Source: CAZAIO01 sp964485235 (GTDB lineage Bacteria > Chloroflexota > Dehalococcoidia > GIF9 > UBA5629). Taken from it: a DNA stretch of 29,691 nt. Under the pieces are notes generated by a model that did not search any database, had not been told where the DNA came from, and saw only the letters and a program-made list of their open reading frames with translations. This document shows, one piece after another, positions 7,929 through 16,138 of this stretch. Made by a program: the position numbers and the translations under genes. The stretch is from assembly GCA_964485235.1 (NCBI GenBank), contig CAZAIO010000017.1, positions 1 to 29,691 on the forward strand, written 5' to 3'. Position 1 is the stretch's first letter. Every line of letters begins with the position of its first letter.

Positions 7929-8297
7929 TTGAGTATAAGCGTTGGTATAGATATAGTAGAGATAGAACGTATCGAGCAGGCTGTATCGTCATATAGCGAT
8001 TCCTTCCTGCATAGAATATATACTAATACAGAGCTGGCCTATTGCAATAACAGACCGTCCAGGCTGGCTGCGCGATTTGCAGCAAAAGAAGCGGTACTTA
8101 AAATGCTCGGCACGGGAATACAGGGAGCTAATTTGAAGGAGATTGAAATTATATCGACAATAGAGGGTAAACCTGTTGTCCAACTCTATGGTAAAATCAA
8201 GAGCAAGGCAACAACGCACAATATAACAGAGCTTTCTGTGAGTTTATCTCACGAAAAAAAATACGCTATTGCATGTGTGGTAGGCAATGTTAACTGA
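7929..8297 (+). CDS. acpS: Holo-ACP synthase (4'-phosphopantetheinyl transferase)
   Basis: AcpS moves phosphopantetheine from CoA to the conserved Ser of ACP. Motifs are VGIDIVEIERI near the N-terminus (metal-binding Asp) and RFAAKEAVLKMLGTG (conserved Glu and Lys). An ending SHEKKYAIACVV also fits. I chose the TTG at 7929 (MSISVGIDIVEI, 122 residues) because CAGG lies seven bases upstream and the length fits the family. An in-frame TTG at 7905 overlapping the fabF stop would add eight residues but has no ribosome site. It overlaps fabK by 11 bases. Two ACP genes in the same run are probable substrates. Confidence 0.93.
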   Translation: MSISVGIDIVEIERIEQAVSSYSDSFLHRIYTNTELAYCNNRPSRLAARFAAKEAVLKMLGTGIQGANLKEIEIISTIEGKPVVQLYGKIKSKATTHNITELSVSLSHEKKYAIACVVGNVN

Positions 8298-9234
8298 TCT
8301 TCCATTATGTAAACTAATGGGCATTAAATACCCGATTATCCAGGGAGGCATGGCTAGTCTGGGGACTGCCGAGCTGGTCTCTGCCGTTTCAAATGCAGGA
8401 GGACTGGGAATAATCGGTAGCGGTAGCGCTCCCTCAAAATGGCTCCGCGAACAAATAAGAACAACAAAAAGTTGGACGGATAAGCCGTTCGGCGTTAACC
8501 TTTTACTCATTTCTCCGTTTTTACAGGAAAATATAAAAGTTGTAATTGAGGAAAAAGTACCTGTAGTCACACTCGGCGGCGGAATACCGGGTATTCATGT
8601 CCCTGCCCTGAAAAACGCAGGCATTATCGTTATTCCGGTAATTTCAAGCGTTGCGCTGGCGCGCCGTCTTGAGAGATTGCAGATTGATGCACTGGTAGTG
8701 GAAGGAATGGAATCAGGCGGGCATGTAGGCGATACGACAACTATGGCATTATTACCTCAAATAGTTGATACGGTTAAAGTGCCGGTTATAGCTGCCGGCG
8801 GAATAGCAGATGGTAGAGGGCTGGTAGCTGCGCTTGCGTTCGGCGCCCAGGGTATTCAGATGGGGACCCGTTTCATCTGTTCAAACGAATGCATTGCCCA
8901 TATCAATTTTAAAGAAATGATCGTGAAAGCACAGGATAGAGCAACCGTAGTGACCGGAGAATCGATCGGACATGCTGTACGCTGTCTTGAGAATAAATTT
9001 ACGCGTAAGTTTAAAGAGTTGGAAAAAGCGGGGCTGCCTACAGAAAATATAGAGGAATTCGGCACGGGCCGGTTGTATTCGGGGGTAATTCAAGGTAATA
9101 TAGAGGAAGGTTCGTTAATGGCAGGACAGATAGCGGGACTTATAAAGGATATCAGACCTGTCAAAGAAATTATCGATTCGGTTATCAGTGAAGCTGAAAA
9201 TATTATTGAGAAACTCACCAAATTAAAATATTAA
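8287..9234 (+). CDS. fabK: Enoyl-ACP reductase II, FMN-dependent (FabK)
   Basis: This 315-residue TIM-barrel flavoprotein belongs to the FabK/nitronate monooxygenase family. It shows the opening YPIIQGGMA, VSNAGGLGIIGSG, the conserved His segment ESGGHVGD, AAGGIADGRGL and ALAFGAQGIQMGTRF for FMN phosphate binding. Nitronate monooxygenases share the fold, but position between acpS and fabD and the overall length argue for FabK, which performs the last reduction of each elongation cycle. The ATG lies within the acpS end (11-base overlap), preceded by GGTAGG. Confidence 0.92.
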   Translation: MLTDLPLCKLMGIKYPIIQGGMASLGTAELVSAVSNAGGLGIIGSGSAPSKWLREQIRTTKSWTDKPFGVNLLLISPFLQENIKVVIEEKVPVVTLGGGIPGIHVPALKNAGIIVIPVISSVALARRLERLQIDALVVEGMESGGHVGDTTTMALLPQIVDTVKVPVIAAGGIADGRGLVAALAFGAQGIQMGTRFICSNECIAHINFKEMIVKAQDRATVVTGESIGHAVRCLENKFTRKFKELEKAGLPTENIEEFGTGRLYSGVIQGNIEEGSLMAGQIAGLIKDIRPVKEIIDSVISEAENIIEKLTKLKY

Positions 9235-9244
9235 GGAGTAAGAC

Positions 9245-10189
9245 ATGGTAGAGGAGATAAAAGTAGCCTATGTGTTCCCTGGACAGGGTTCACAATCAGT
9301 TGGTATGGGACTGGACCTTCAGGTTCATTATGCTTCGGCACGACAGATTTATGAAGAAGTTGATGATACATTGGGGTTTTCCTTATCTCGTCTATGCTTT
9401 GAAGGTCCTGAAGAAGAGCTTACTCAAACAATTAACGTTCAGGCAGCAGTATTAGCCACCAGCATTGCATGTCTTAAAGCGGCCCAGGAAGTAACAGGCA
9501 ATACATTACCTTTGCCTACATATGTTGCCGGACACAGCCTCGGCGAATATACGTCGCTCATCGTTGCAGGTGTGCTCAGTCTTCAAGATGCTTTACGGCT
9601 GGTACGGGAACGCGGTCGACTGATGCATGAGGCAGGACAGCGAAAAGCCGGCGGAATGCTGGCTATCATGGGTCTGGACCTTGAAATAGTTGAGGATATT
9701 TGCCTTTCCGTCGGCACAGCCGTATCAAATATAAACAGCCCCGGACAGATAGTCGTCAGCGGTGCGAAGGAAAACCTTGAGAAAGCGAGAAGGCTTGCAC
9801 AATTAAAGGGAGCAAGACGAGTGATTCCTTTAAAAGTAAGCGGCGCGTTTCATTCACCTCTTATGGACCCTGCAATAGAAGGGCTGCGAAATGCCATTGC
9901 AGGATTCACCTTTAATGAAGCAAAAATACCGCTGATAACAAATGTAACTGCACAACCGATTACCAGCGTTGAAGCGATAAAAGAGGAACTGGTAAGCCAG
10001 ATTATCCATTGTGTCCGGTGGCAGCAATCAGTAGAAACGATGATTACACGGGGAGTAACAACATTCTTTGAAATCGGCCCGGGTGATGTGCTGACAGGAC
10101 TGATCAAACGGATAAGCCCAGGCGCTCGTACTTTCAATATAAGCAATGTACGTACAATCGAAACAATTGCAAACTGGAGAAAAGGATAA
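9245..10189 (+). CDS. fabD: Malonyl-CoA:ACP transacylase
   Basis: FabD loads malonyl groups onto ACP. The protein is 314 residues, a normal size. It shows YVFPGQGSQSVGMG at the start, the nucleophile Ser in GHSLGEYTSL, the conserved Arg in LVRERGRLM, and the catalytic His in SGAFHSPLM. AAGGAG lies a few bases before the ATG. It sits 10 bases after fabK, in the same run as acpP, fabF and acpS. Confidence 0.96.
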   Translation: MVEEIKVAYVFPGQGSQSVGMGLDLQVHYASARQIYEEVDDTLGFSLSRLCFEGPEEELTQTINVQAAVLATSIACLKAAQEVTGNTLPLPTYVAGHSLGEYTSLIVAGVLSLQDALRLVRERGRLMHEAGQRKAGGMLAIMGLDLEIVEDICLSVGTAVSNINSPGQIVVSGAKENLEKARRLAQLKGARRVIPLKVSGAFHSPLMDPAIEGLRNAIAGFTFNEAKIPLITNVTAQPITSVEAIKEELVSQIIHCVRWQQSVETMITRGVTTFFEIGPGDVLTGLIKRISPGARTFNISNVRTIETIANWRKG

Positions 10190-10273
10190 TCGCACGCCGG
10201 AAATTGTGTTTTCGATAATGGATAAACGGTTTTTACATATTTCTACCGGTGATTGCTGATTACGGGCAGGATA

Positions 10274-10705
10274 ATGACCGGAATACGCAGAAAAGCAAGG
10301 GTTTTAGCACTGCAGGTGCTTTACGAGATAGATTGTTCGTCGCATGATCCTGAAAACGTTATCTCCCGATACATAGAGGATAATGCATTACCGATTGAAG
10401 TATTTAGTTTTGTCCGTGAGTTGACCACAGGTGTCATGCAACGGAAAGGCGAAATCGACACGATTATTCAGCGGTTCGCTCCGCTTTTTCCATTGAAGCA
10501 GATCGCAGCTATCGATAGAAATATTCTGAGGATTGCAATATACGAAAGTGTATTTAACAATACTGTCCCTGTAAAAGCAACGATCAATGAAGCCGTTGAG
10601 ATGGCAAAAAGTTTCGGTAGCGATACATCGTCAAAGTTTATCAACGGTGTGTTGGGCTCGGTCATTGCAGATTGTACGGTCATCGAAAGCGGTAAAAGCA
10701 AGTAA
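10274..10705 (+). CDS. nusB: Transcription antitermination factor NusB
   Basis: NusB binds boxA RNA with S10 to keep RNA polymerase processive on rRNA operons. The protein starts MTGIRRKARVLALQVLYEID, and has the helical RNA-binding core including IAAIDRNILRIAIYE, VPVKATINEAVEMAKSFG and SSKFINGVLG, the family hallmark. I chose the ATG at 10274 (143 residues). An upstream TTG at 10253 would add only seven residues. About 84 bases separate it from fabD, with no obvious promoter or terminator. Confidence 0.95.
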   Translation: MTGIRRKARVLALQVLYEIDCSSHDPENVISRYIEDNALPIEVFSFVRELTTGVMQRKGEIDTIIQRFAPLFPLKQIAAIDRNILRIAIYESVFNNTVPVKATINEAVEMAKSFGSDTSSKFINGVLGSVIADCTVIESGKSK

Positions 10706-10740
10706 ATGCAGGATGATTATTTTCTTGTGAGAAGGTCAAA

Positions 10741-10998
10741 ATGGCAAAGATATTTGATCGTATCAGGAAAATAATAGCAGAGCAGTTGGGTGTTGATGAA
10801 GAGTCGATAGTCCCCTCATCGTCCCTTGCCTATGATTTAAACGCAGACTCATCGGATATCGCGGAGCTTATCGCCACAATAGAAGACGAGTTCAGCACTC
10901 TTAACCGCAAGTTTGAGATATCGGATGAGGATACTGCGAAATTTTTCACAGTACAGGATATCATCGATTATCTGCGGGACTTTATAACAGAAGAATAA
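10741..10998 (+). CDS. Acyl carrier protein (second copy, DSS variant)
   Basis: This 85-residue protein has the ACP fold pattern: MAKIFDRIRKIIAEQLGV, LAYDLNADSSDIAELI, and a C-terminal helix ending FTVQDIIDYLRDFI. The expected attachment motif DSL reads D36-S37-S38, so the phosphopantetheine Ser is present but the following Leu is Ser. A seven-residue STLNRKF segment sits after EDEF; I associate this with Chloroflexota-type ACPs, from memory only. AAGG precedes the ATG. It follows nusB by 35 bases and ends 24 bases before the convergent mfd stop. It may serve a pathway other than bulk fatty-acid synthesis. Confidence 0.88.
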   Translation: MAKIFDRIRKIIAEQLGVDEESIVPSSSLAYDLNADSSDIAELIATIEDEFSTLNRKFEISDEDTAKFFTVQDIIDYLRDFITEE

Positions 10999-11022
10999 AG
11001 TAACGCTCGCTTTTCCTGTCTG

Positions 11023-14000
11023 CTACTCGGTTTCTGATTCAATTTCCATTATTTTCTTCAGTATCCGCTGCCATTCTCCGTCCCGGCCAAATATATTAAT
11101 CCGGATCTGTCTTCCGCCAATTTTAACGTTTTCACTTAAATCACGCCGCAGGAGCGTATCATGTAATACTTTTCCCTTTTGAAAATAGACGATAATTTCT
11201 TTTTCCTGCGTGACTATCGACTCCACTTTTGCGCGACGTGCCAGAAGCTTCAGTTCCACGGCATACAAAAGGTTGTCTACCGGCTCGGGCAACGTGCCGA
11301 AACGGTCTTTCATTTCCACAATAATTTCCTCTATCCCATGAACGTCGTACACATCCGCGCACTTCTGATAGAACTGTATTCGCGTTGCCGGATTTACTAT
11401 ATAGTCTTCCGGTATGTAATACTTTATGGGAAGGTCCAGCGGAACAGGTGTCTTCGAAAGAGGTACAGAACTAACCGGAGGTTTATCTTTCCTGTCTCTC
11501 AATTCCTCTATCGCCTCGGATAACAAATGGCAGTACAGGTCAAAACCAACAGCCGAAATATATCCGCTTTGTTCAGCGCCCAGTAAGTTCCCGGCACCTC
11601 TAATTTCCAGGTCTTTCATTGCTATCGCAAAGCCCGCTCCGAGTTCCGTTGCCTCCATAATTGCATTCAGACGTTTTTTTGCCGGTGCGGTAATCTGTTT
11701 ATTTTTGTCATAAAAATAATATGCATAGGCATTACTATCCCCACGACCGACCCGTCCCCGGAGCTGATAAAGCTGGCTCAATCCCAGGCGATCGCTTTTA
11801 TCAATAATAATCGTGTTAACATTGGGCATATCCACTCCGGACTCTATTATTGTTGTAGTGACCAGGATATCGACCTCACGGTTTATAAACTGTGTGATTA
11901 TTCTATCAAGCTCATCTTCCTTCAATTGTCCGTGTGCAACCGAGATTCTCGCCTCCGGGACCAGTTCAGCAACTCTGTACGCTATGGCATCAATAGTCTT
12001 CACCCTGTTATGTACAAAGAACACCTGACCGTTCCTCTCCATTTCTCTCAATATCGCCTTCCGTACCAGTTCTTCGTTAAAAGGACCGATATGTGTGGTA
12101 ATCGGCATGCGGTCTTCGGGAGGAGTCTCAATCGTGCTCAGGTCTCTGATACCCGCGAGCGACATATGCAATGTTCGGGGAATCGGTGTAGCGCTAAGAG
12201 TAAGCACATCGATCTCTTTTCTCAACTTTTTAAAGTATTCTTTGTGGCTTACACCGAAACGTTGCTCCTCATCGACAACAAGAAGTCCCAGATTTTTAAA
12301 AACGATATCTTTCTGTAAAAGTCTGTGCGTCCCGATACAAATATCGATACGCCCGGATGTCAGTTCCGAAATAATGTGCGCTTCCTCTTCATCGGTACAC
12401 ATCCGGCTGAGCACTTCGACTTTTACCGGAAAAGCCTGTAATCTCTCCCTGAAAGTAGAATAGTGCTGTCGTGCTAAAACGGTAGTCGGTACAAGCACCG
12501 CTACCTGCTTGCCATCCAGCACTGCCTTGAATGACGCACGAAGCGCAATTTCTGTTTTACCATACCCGACATCTCCACATACAAGGCGGTCCATAGGCTT
12601 TTCCATCTCCATATCGCTCTTCACCGCATTCACTGCTTCGAGCTGGTCGGGAGTTTCAATATAAGGAAATGATGATTCCAGTTCCTGCTGCCAGTAATTA
12701 TCGCTGGAATATTGAAAACCTTTTACTGTTTCCCTGGTGGCATACAGTTTAATAAGCTCTTCTGCCATATCGGCAACGGACTTCTTTATCCTTGTCTTCG
12801 TTTGTGTCCATTCCTGCGTTCCCAGCCTGGTCAATCTCGGTGGTTCATCACCGCTGCCGATATAGCGACTTACACGGTCTACCTGGTCTACCGGAACATA
12901 AAGCTTATCGCCTGCGGCATATTCAAGAACAAGGTATTCCTGTTCGGTCTTATCCGACGGGACTCTGGTAAGACCGTTAAATCTGCCAATACCGTGCTCG
13001 ATATGTACTACATAATCACCACGAGTCAGTTCCGATGCAAATAAATGGTGAGGAACATTTCGCCGTTTTGCAAGACGCCTTTTCTTGATAAAACCGAAAA
13101 TCTCGTTGTCAGTATACACGGTTAAAACATGATTCAAAGCCCAGCCTTCCGTGATCGAACCGTGAAATAGTGTCACCGTACCGGGAGCGGGCAGACTTTC
13201 GACAGCAGAAAGCCGGCCAACGGGGATATTATGATCGTGAAAAACCTCGGCCAGACGGTCTGTTTGCTGGCTGATAACAAGCAGGCGATCCTTATCAGCT
13301 ATTTGCCCTTTTATGTCGCTCATAAATTGCTCGAGTCTACCTCCGTATCGAGTCACACTGTGAAACGGCAGAGAAAAGACCGACTTTTCCGAACCATCCT
13401 CAGCCCATGGTTTCGCATAGACTTTTTGAGCAATATTCTTTATTTTCCGGTCGAATTCCTCCCAGGATACAAAATGAGATACTGCGTCCTTTTCAATATT
13501 ATCCTGTTCATTTATACTGTCCGGCTCCGCAATAATTACATTGACCATATCGATAACCGCACGAAATTCATCGGCGTCGTTCATAATAACAATTGAGCTT
13601 TCCGGTAGATAATCCAGTATCGTGCTCTTTTCCGAACCCGAATATTGCTCCGTCGCAGGTGCAATGATTATATTCTCGATAAGCTGTATAGAACGCTGTG
13701 TTTTAGGATCGAAAAGCCTCATCGTATCAACCTTGTTTCCGAAAAACTCAATCCGAACAGGGAATTCTCCGGTCACCGGGAAAACGTCGATTAGGCCTCC
13801 TCTTCTGCTCATCGTTCCCGGCACTTCCACCATACTTTCCAGTTCATATCCTCTACTCTGTAATACCCCGATAAGGTTAAGAGGATCGATTTCCATAGCC
13901 ACATGTATACTCGAGTATTGTTTCAGAAAATCGGAAACAGAAAGCGTTCTACTGGCCGCAGCCGAAGCGGTGCATACAATTAAGGGAATATCCTTATGTT

Positions 14001-14364
14001 CATGAGAACCATCTTTCCAATATGCCAGTAACGATAATGTATCCATCCGGTCTTTTATCGTATCGGTAATAAAGGAGCGGTCTCTTTTCTTCGACAGGTC
14101 CGGTTCAGGAAAGAAACATGTCGATATCGATGGCGGACTCCATGCCTGTACTTCATCAAAAAAACGCTTGGCATTATCTATTTGCGGAACAATGACAAGG
14201 GCCGGTATCCTTATTTTCCGGCATAATGCAGCGACAAAAAAAGATATCCCCGAATAGGGAATAGCTATATTCATGTCCCCTATTTTCGAATCAACGAGCT
14301 TTTGTGTGAATTCAGTATATGTGGAAACCTGCTCGATGAGAGTGAGAAGGTCTGATAATATCAT
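11023..14364 (-). CDS. mfd: Transcription-repair coupling factor Mfd
   Basis: Mfd frees RNA polymerase stalled at lesions and recruits UvrA. The protein is 1113 residues, close to the E. coli length. The UvrB-like N-terminal part includes GTMSRRGGLIDVFP (about 183-196). The polymerase-interaction domain lies around 445-505 (RGDYVVHIEHGIGRF). The RecG-like translocase has Walker A GDVGYGKT (597-604), VVDEEQRFGV (DEEQ at 698-701), SATPIPRTL and QLRGRVGRGD. A C-terminal TRCF-type domain follows. The ATG lacks a clear ribosome site. It is convergent with the second ACP and divergent from nadC. Confidence 0.97.
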   Translation of the reverse strand: MILSDLLTLIEQVSTYTEFTQKLVDSKIGDMNIAIPYSGISFFVAALCRKIRIPALVIVPQIDNAKRFFDEVQAWSPPSISTCFFPEPDLSKKRDRSFITDTIKDRMDTLSLLAYWKDGSHEHKDIPLIVCTASAAASRTLSVSDFLKQYSSIHVAMEIDPLNLIGVLQSRGYELESMVEVPGTMSRRGGLIDVFPVTGEFPVRIEFFGNKVDTMRLFDPKTQRSIQLIENIIIAPATEQYSGSEKSTILDYLPESSIVIMNDADEFRAVIDMVNVIIAEPDSINEQDNIEKDAVSHFVSWEEFDRKIKNIAQKVYAKPWAEDGSEKSVFSLPFHSVTRYGGRLEQFMSDIKGQIADKDRLLVISQQTDRLAEVFHDHNIPVGRLSAVESLPAPGTVTLFHGSITEGWALNHVLTVYTDNEIFGFIKKRRLAKRRNVPHHLFASELTRGDYVVHIEHGIGRFNGLTRVPSDKTEQEYLVLEYAAGDKLYVPVDQVDRVSRYIGSGDEPPRLTRLGTQEWTQTKTRIKKSVADMAEELIKLYATRETVKGFQYSSDNYWQQELESSFPYIETPDQLEAVNAVKSDMEMEKPMDRLVCGDVGYGKTEIALRASFKAVLDGKQVAVLVPTTVLARQHYSTFRERLQAFPVKVEVLSRMCTDEEEAHIISELTSGRIDICIGTHRLLQKDIVFKNLGLLVVDEEQRFGVSHKEYFKKLRKEIDVLTLSATPIPRTLHMSLAGIRDLSTIETPPEDRMPITTHIGPFNEELVRKAILREMERNGQVFFVHNRVKTIDAIAYRVAELVPEARISVAHGQLKEDELDRIITQFINREVDILVTTTIIESGVDMPNVNTIIIDKSDRLGLSQLYQLRGRVGRGDSNAYAYYFYDKNKQITAPAKKRLNAIMEATELGAGFAIAMKDLEIRGAGNLLGAEQSGYISAVGFDLYCHLLSEAIEELRDRKDKPPVSSVPLSKTPVPLDLPIKYYIPEDYIVNPATRIQFYQKCADVYDVHGIEEIIVEMKDRFGTLPEPVDNLLYAVELKLLARRAKVESIVTQEKEIIVYFQKGKVLHDTLLRRDLSENVKIGGRQIRINIFGRDGEWQRILKKIMEIESETE

Positions 14365-14382
14365 AGTTATAAAAACCGACCC

Positions 14383-14420
14383 GGATCAATCTATCTTGAG
14401 CACTCTTCTACGATTGATCC
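14383..14420. promoter_or_regulatory. Inverted repeat in the mfd/nadC divergent region
   Basis: GGATCAATC (14383-14391) is repeated inverted as GATTGATCC (14412-14420), with perfect nine-base arms and a 20-base spacer. It sits between the two gene starts, where a dimeric regulator or RNA structure could act. There is no T-run, so it does not look like a terminator. I know no matching NAD-repressor motif. Confidence 0.45.
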
Positions 14421-14460
14421 TGATTGATTTTAACATAGCCCCTGATAACAATCCAATACT

Positions 14461-14466
14461 TATAAT
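14461..14466 (+). promoter_or_regulatory. Possible -10 box for nadC
   Basis: A perfect TATAAT lies 42 bases before the nadC ATG. No good -35 appears 16-18 bases upstream, so an activator-dependent promoter or chance is possible. A start near 14473 would exclude the upstream in-frame TTG at 14475 as the initiation codon. Confidence 0.35.
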
Positions 14467-14507
14467 TAGCCTGTTTGGCATATAGTCTGGTAAAATCATT
14501 AGAACTT

Positions 14508-15356
14508 ATGAAAATAAACGATGAGCAATATAAAGAGGTAGTACACATTGCCCTGGTAGAAGACCATTGCTTTAACGACGTGACGACCGAAGCACTAATC
14601 GATCACAATATCAGCGGAATTGCCAGAATTATTGCAAAGGAAAAAGGGATATTTGCCGGTGCTGAAGTTGCCCGACAGGTATTTCATGACATAGACCCCG
14701 GTTTAAATGTCCGGATTGTAACCGTCGACGGAACACAGGTCGGACCCGGAGATGTACTCCTTACAATAGAAGGTAAAATATCGAGCATCCTCAAAGCTGA
14801 ACGTGTCGCGTTGAATTTTCTACAACATCTCAGCGGAATTGCCACAGAAACATCACATTATGTCGACCTGATTCGTGACCTTCCCGTCCAGGTTACGGAT
14901 ACCAGAAAAACTATACCGGGAATGAGAGTGCTGGAAAAATATGCTGTCGCTACCGGAGGCGGGAAAAATCACCGTATGCACCTCTGCGATGGAATCCTTA
15001 TTAAAGACAATCACATTGATCTGCTGTATAAACAGGGGAAAAAGTTCGCTGATATTATCTCGATAGCCCGGCAAAATAATCCCGCGCACTACAGAATCGA
15101 AATCGAAGCAAGAACTCCTGAAGAGGCTATAGAAGCTGCCGCTGCCGGTGCCGACATCGTTATGCTGGACAATATGAGCCTGGACGATATGCGTTATGCC
15201 GTACAAAATATCAAAGGAAAAGCTCTGATAGAAGCGTCCGGCGGAATTACCTTTAAGACGATCCGCGCCGTAGCTGAAACAGGTGTCGACTATATTTCAG
15301 TCGGTGCGCTTACGCATTCAGTTAAATCGCTGGATATCAGCCTGGAGCTTGAATAG
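14508..15356 (+). CDS. nadC: Nicotinate-nucleotide pyrophosphorylase (quinolinate phosphoribosyltransferase)
   Basis: NadC converts quinolinate and PRPP to nicotinate mononucleotide, CO2 and pyrophosphate in de novo NAD synthesis. The 282-residue protein shows LVEDHCFNDVT, LNFLQHLSGIAT, TDTRKTIPGMR, GGGKNHRMHLCDGILIKDNH and IEIEARTPEEA, then MLDNMS and IEASGGI, which line the active site. The ATG at 14508 fits the family N-terminus. No strong ribosome site is visible. nadA and nadB are not in the window. Confidence 0.97.
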   Translation: MKINDEQYKEVVHIALVEDHCFNDVTTEALIDHNISGIARIIAKEKGIFAGAEVARQVFHDIDPGLNVRIVTVDGTQVGPGDVLLTIEGKISSILKAERVALNFLQHLSGIATETSHYVDLIRDLPVQVTDTRKTIPGMRVLEKYAVATGGGKNHRMHLCDGILIKDNHIDLLYKQGKKFADIISIARQNNPAHYRIEIEARTPEEAIEAAAAGADIVMLDNMSLDDMRYAVQNIKGKALIEASGGITFKTIRAVAETGVDYISVGALTHSVKSLDISLELE

Positions 15357-15424
15357 CATTTTTCTGCCATATTACCGGAACAACCACAAAGCAGCATTTT
15401 ACAACAGTTACCGGGAAAAACGGT

Positions 15425-15655
15425 CTATTTTTCTTTGTTAAATAATTTAATAGCGTCCTGCAGCGATTCACTTGCTTTTACCATATAATCCGATGCTTCC
15501 GCTATTTTCCGTGAGACCTTGCCACTCCCGTATTCCTTCGCCTTGCCTGCCCATTCCCTGAACTCTTCGGCATGTTCTTCATTGTGTTCGATCCAGTGTT
15601 CAAGTAGTATGCCTAATTTTTTAATTTCTTTTTCGTCCACTTTCTTATCTCTCAT
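15425..15655 (-). CDS. Small His-rich helical protein of unknown function
   Basis: This is a 76-residue, charged, all-helical-looking protein. The central part reads LLEHWIEHNEEHAEEFREWA (about 17-36), with His at i, i+4 and i+7 spacings that could line one helix face. A second amphipathic helix (KIAEASDYMVKASESLQDAI) follows. I have an impression of similar short proteins in other anaerobes but cannot name a family. Its start overlaps the Fur-family gene end by 11 bases, so the two are translated together. That coupling and the His pattern suggest metal handling, by inference only. Confidence 0.7.
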   Translation of the reverse strand: MRDKKVDEKEIKKLGILLEHWIEHNEEHAEEFREWAGKAKEYGSGKVSRKIAEASDYMVKASESLQDAIKLFNKEK

Positions 15656-16079
15656 TCAGCTTATTCTTGCTATTCATGCAATCAGAACAGGTACCGAACA
15701 CGGCAAGGTGTCTCAGATCGGCACGGAACCCGTAATCGTGCGCCAGATTTTCTACCAGGGGCGATAATATCGATTCGGGAAGGTCGATAATTTTGCCGCA
15801 TTGATTACATATAAGGTGATGATGATGTCCTTTTTCCGAAGGATGGTAGCGCAGTCGCCCGTCACCAAGATCGATTTCATTCACCAGATCGAGCGATTTA
15901 AGCAACTCCAGCGTACGGTATACCGTCGAGATATTGGCAAAAGGATATTTCTCCTTCACTTTATCAAATATCTCCTCGGCGCTTATGTGCCGATCGGCGC
16001 TATGGATCGCTTCAACGACCATCATCCGTTGAGGCGTTAAGCGGTATCCCTGTTCTCTAAGTTTCTGTCCGCAACTCAT
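15645..16079 (-). CDS. Fur-family metal-responsive transcription regulator
   Basis: This 144-residue repressor-type protein has the Fur winged helix (YRLTPQRMMVVEAI; ISAEEIFDKVKEKYP; ISTVYRTLELL). It also has the dimerization/metal domain with GHHHHLICNQCG and a second Cys pair in GTCSDC, giving a four-Cys structural zinc site. The residue after CGKII is Asp, as in PerR, whereas Fur usually has Glu. The Asp85-equivalent of PerR is not kept (RYHPSEKG), so Fur, Zur, PerR or another subtype cannot be assigned. GAGGA lies six bases before the ATG. A perfect palindrome just upstream may be its own operator. It is followed by the small His-rich gene and preceded by dtd. Confidence 0.93.
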   Translation of the reverse strand: MSCGQKLREQGYRLTPQRMMVVEAIHSADRHISAEEIFDKVKEKYPFANISTVYRTLELLKSLDLVNEIDLGDGRLRYHPSEKGHHHHLICNQCGKIIDLPESILSPLVENLAHDYGFRADLRHLAVFGTCSDCMNSKNKLNER

Positions 16080-16087
16080 CCGGCTTC

Positions 16088-16113
16088 CTCGTTAACGAGT
16101 TATTCTCCAATAA
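16088..16113. promoter_or_regulatory. Palindromes before the Fur-family gene; possible operator
   Basis: CTCGTTAACGAG (16088-16099) is a perfect 12-base palindrome nine bases from the start codon, overlapping the ribosome site side. Next to it is TTATT-CTCC-AATAA (16100-16113), perfect five-base arms. Neither matches the classical Fur or PerR box. Position suggests autoregulation. Confidence 0.45.
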
Positions 16114-16138
16114 TGCCGTAAGTAAAGGTAATTCGATT

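Noticed and set aside
8287..9234. Nitronate monooxygenase instead of FabK
   Set aside because: The fold is shared, but the position between acpS and fabD and the length favour FabK.
15645..16079. Confident PerR assignment of the Fur-family protein
   Set aside because: The Asp after CGKII is PerR-like, but the Asp85-equivalent is missing; subtype left open.
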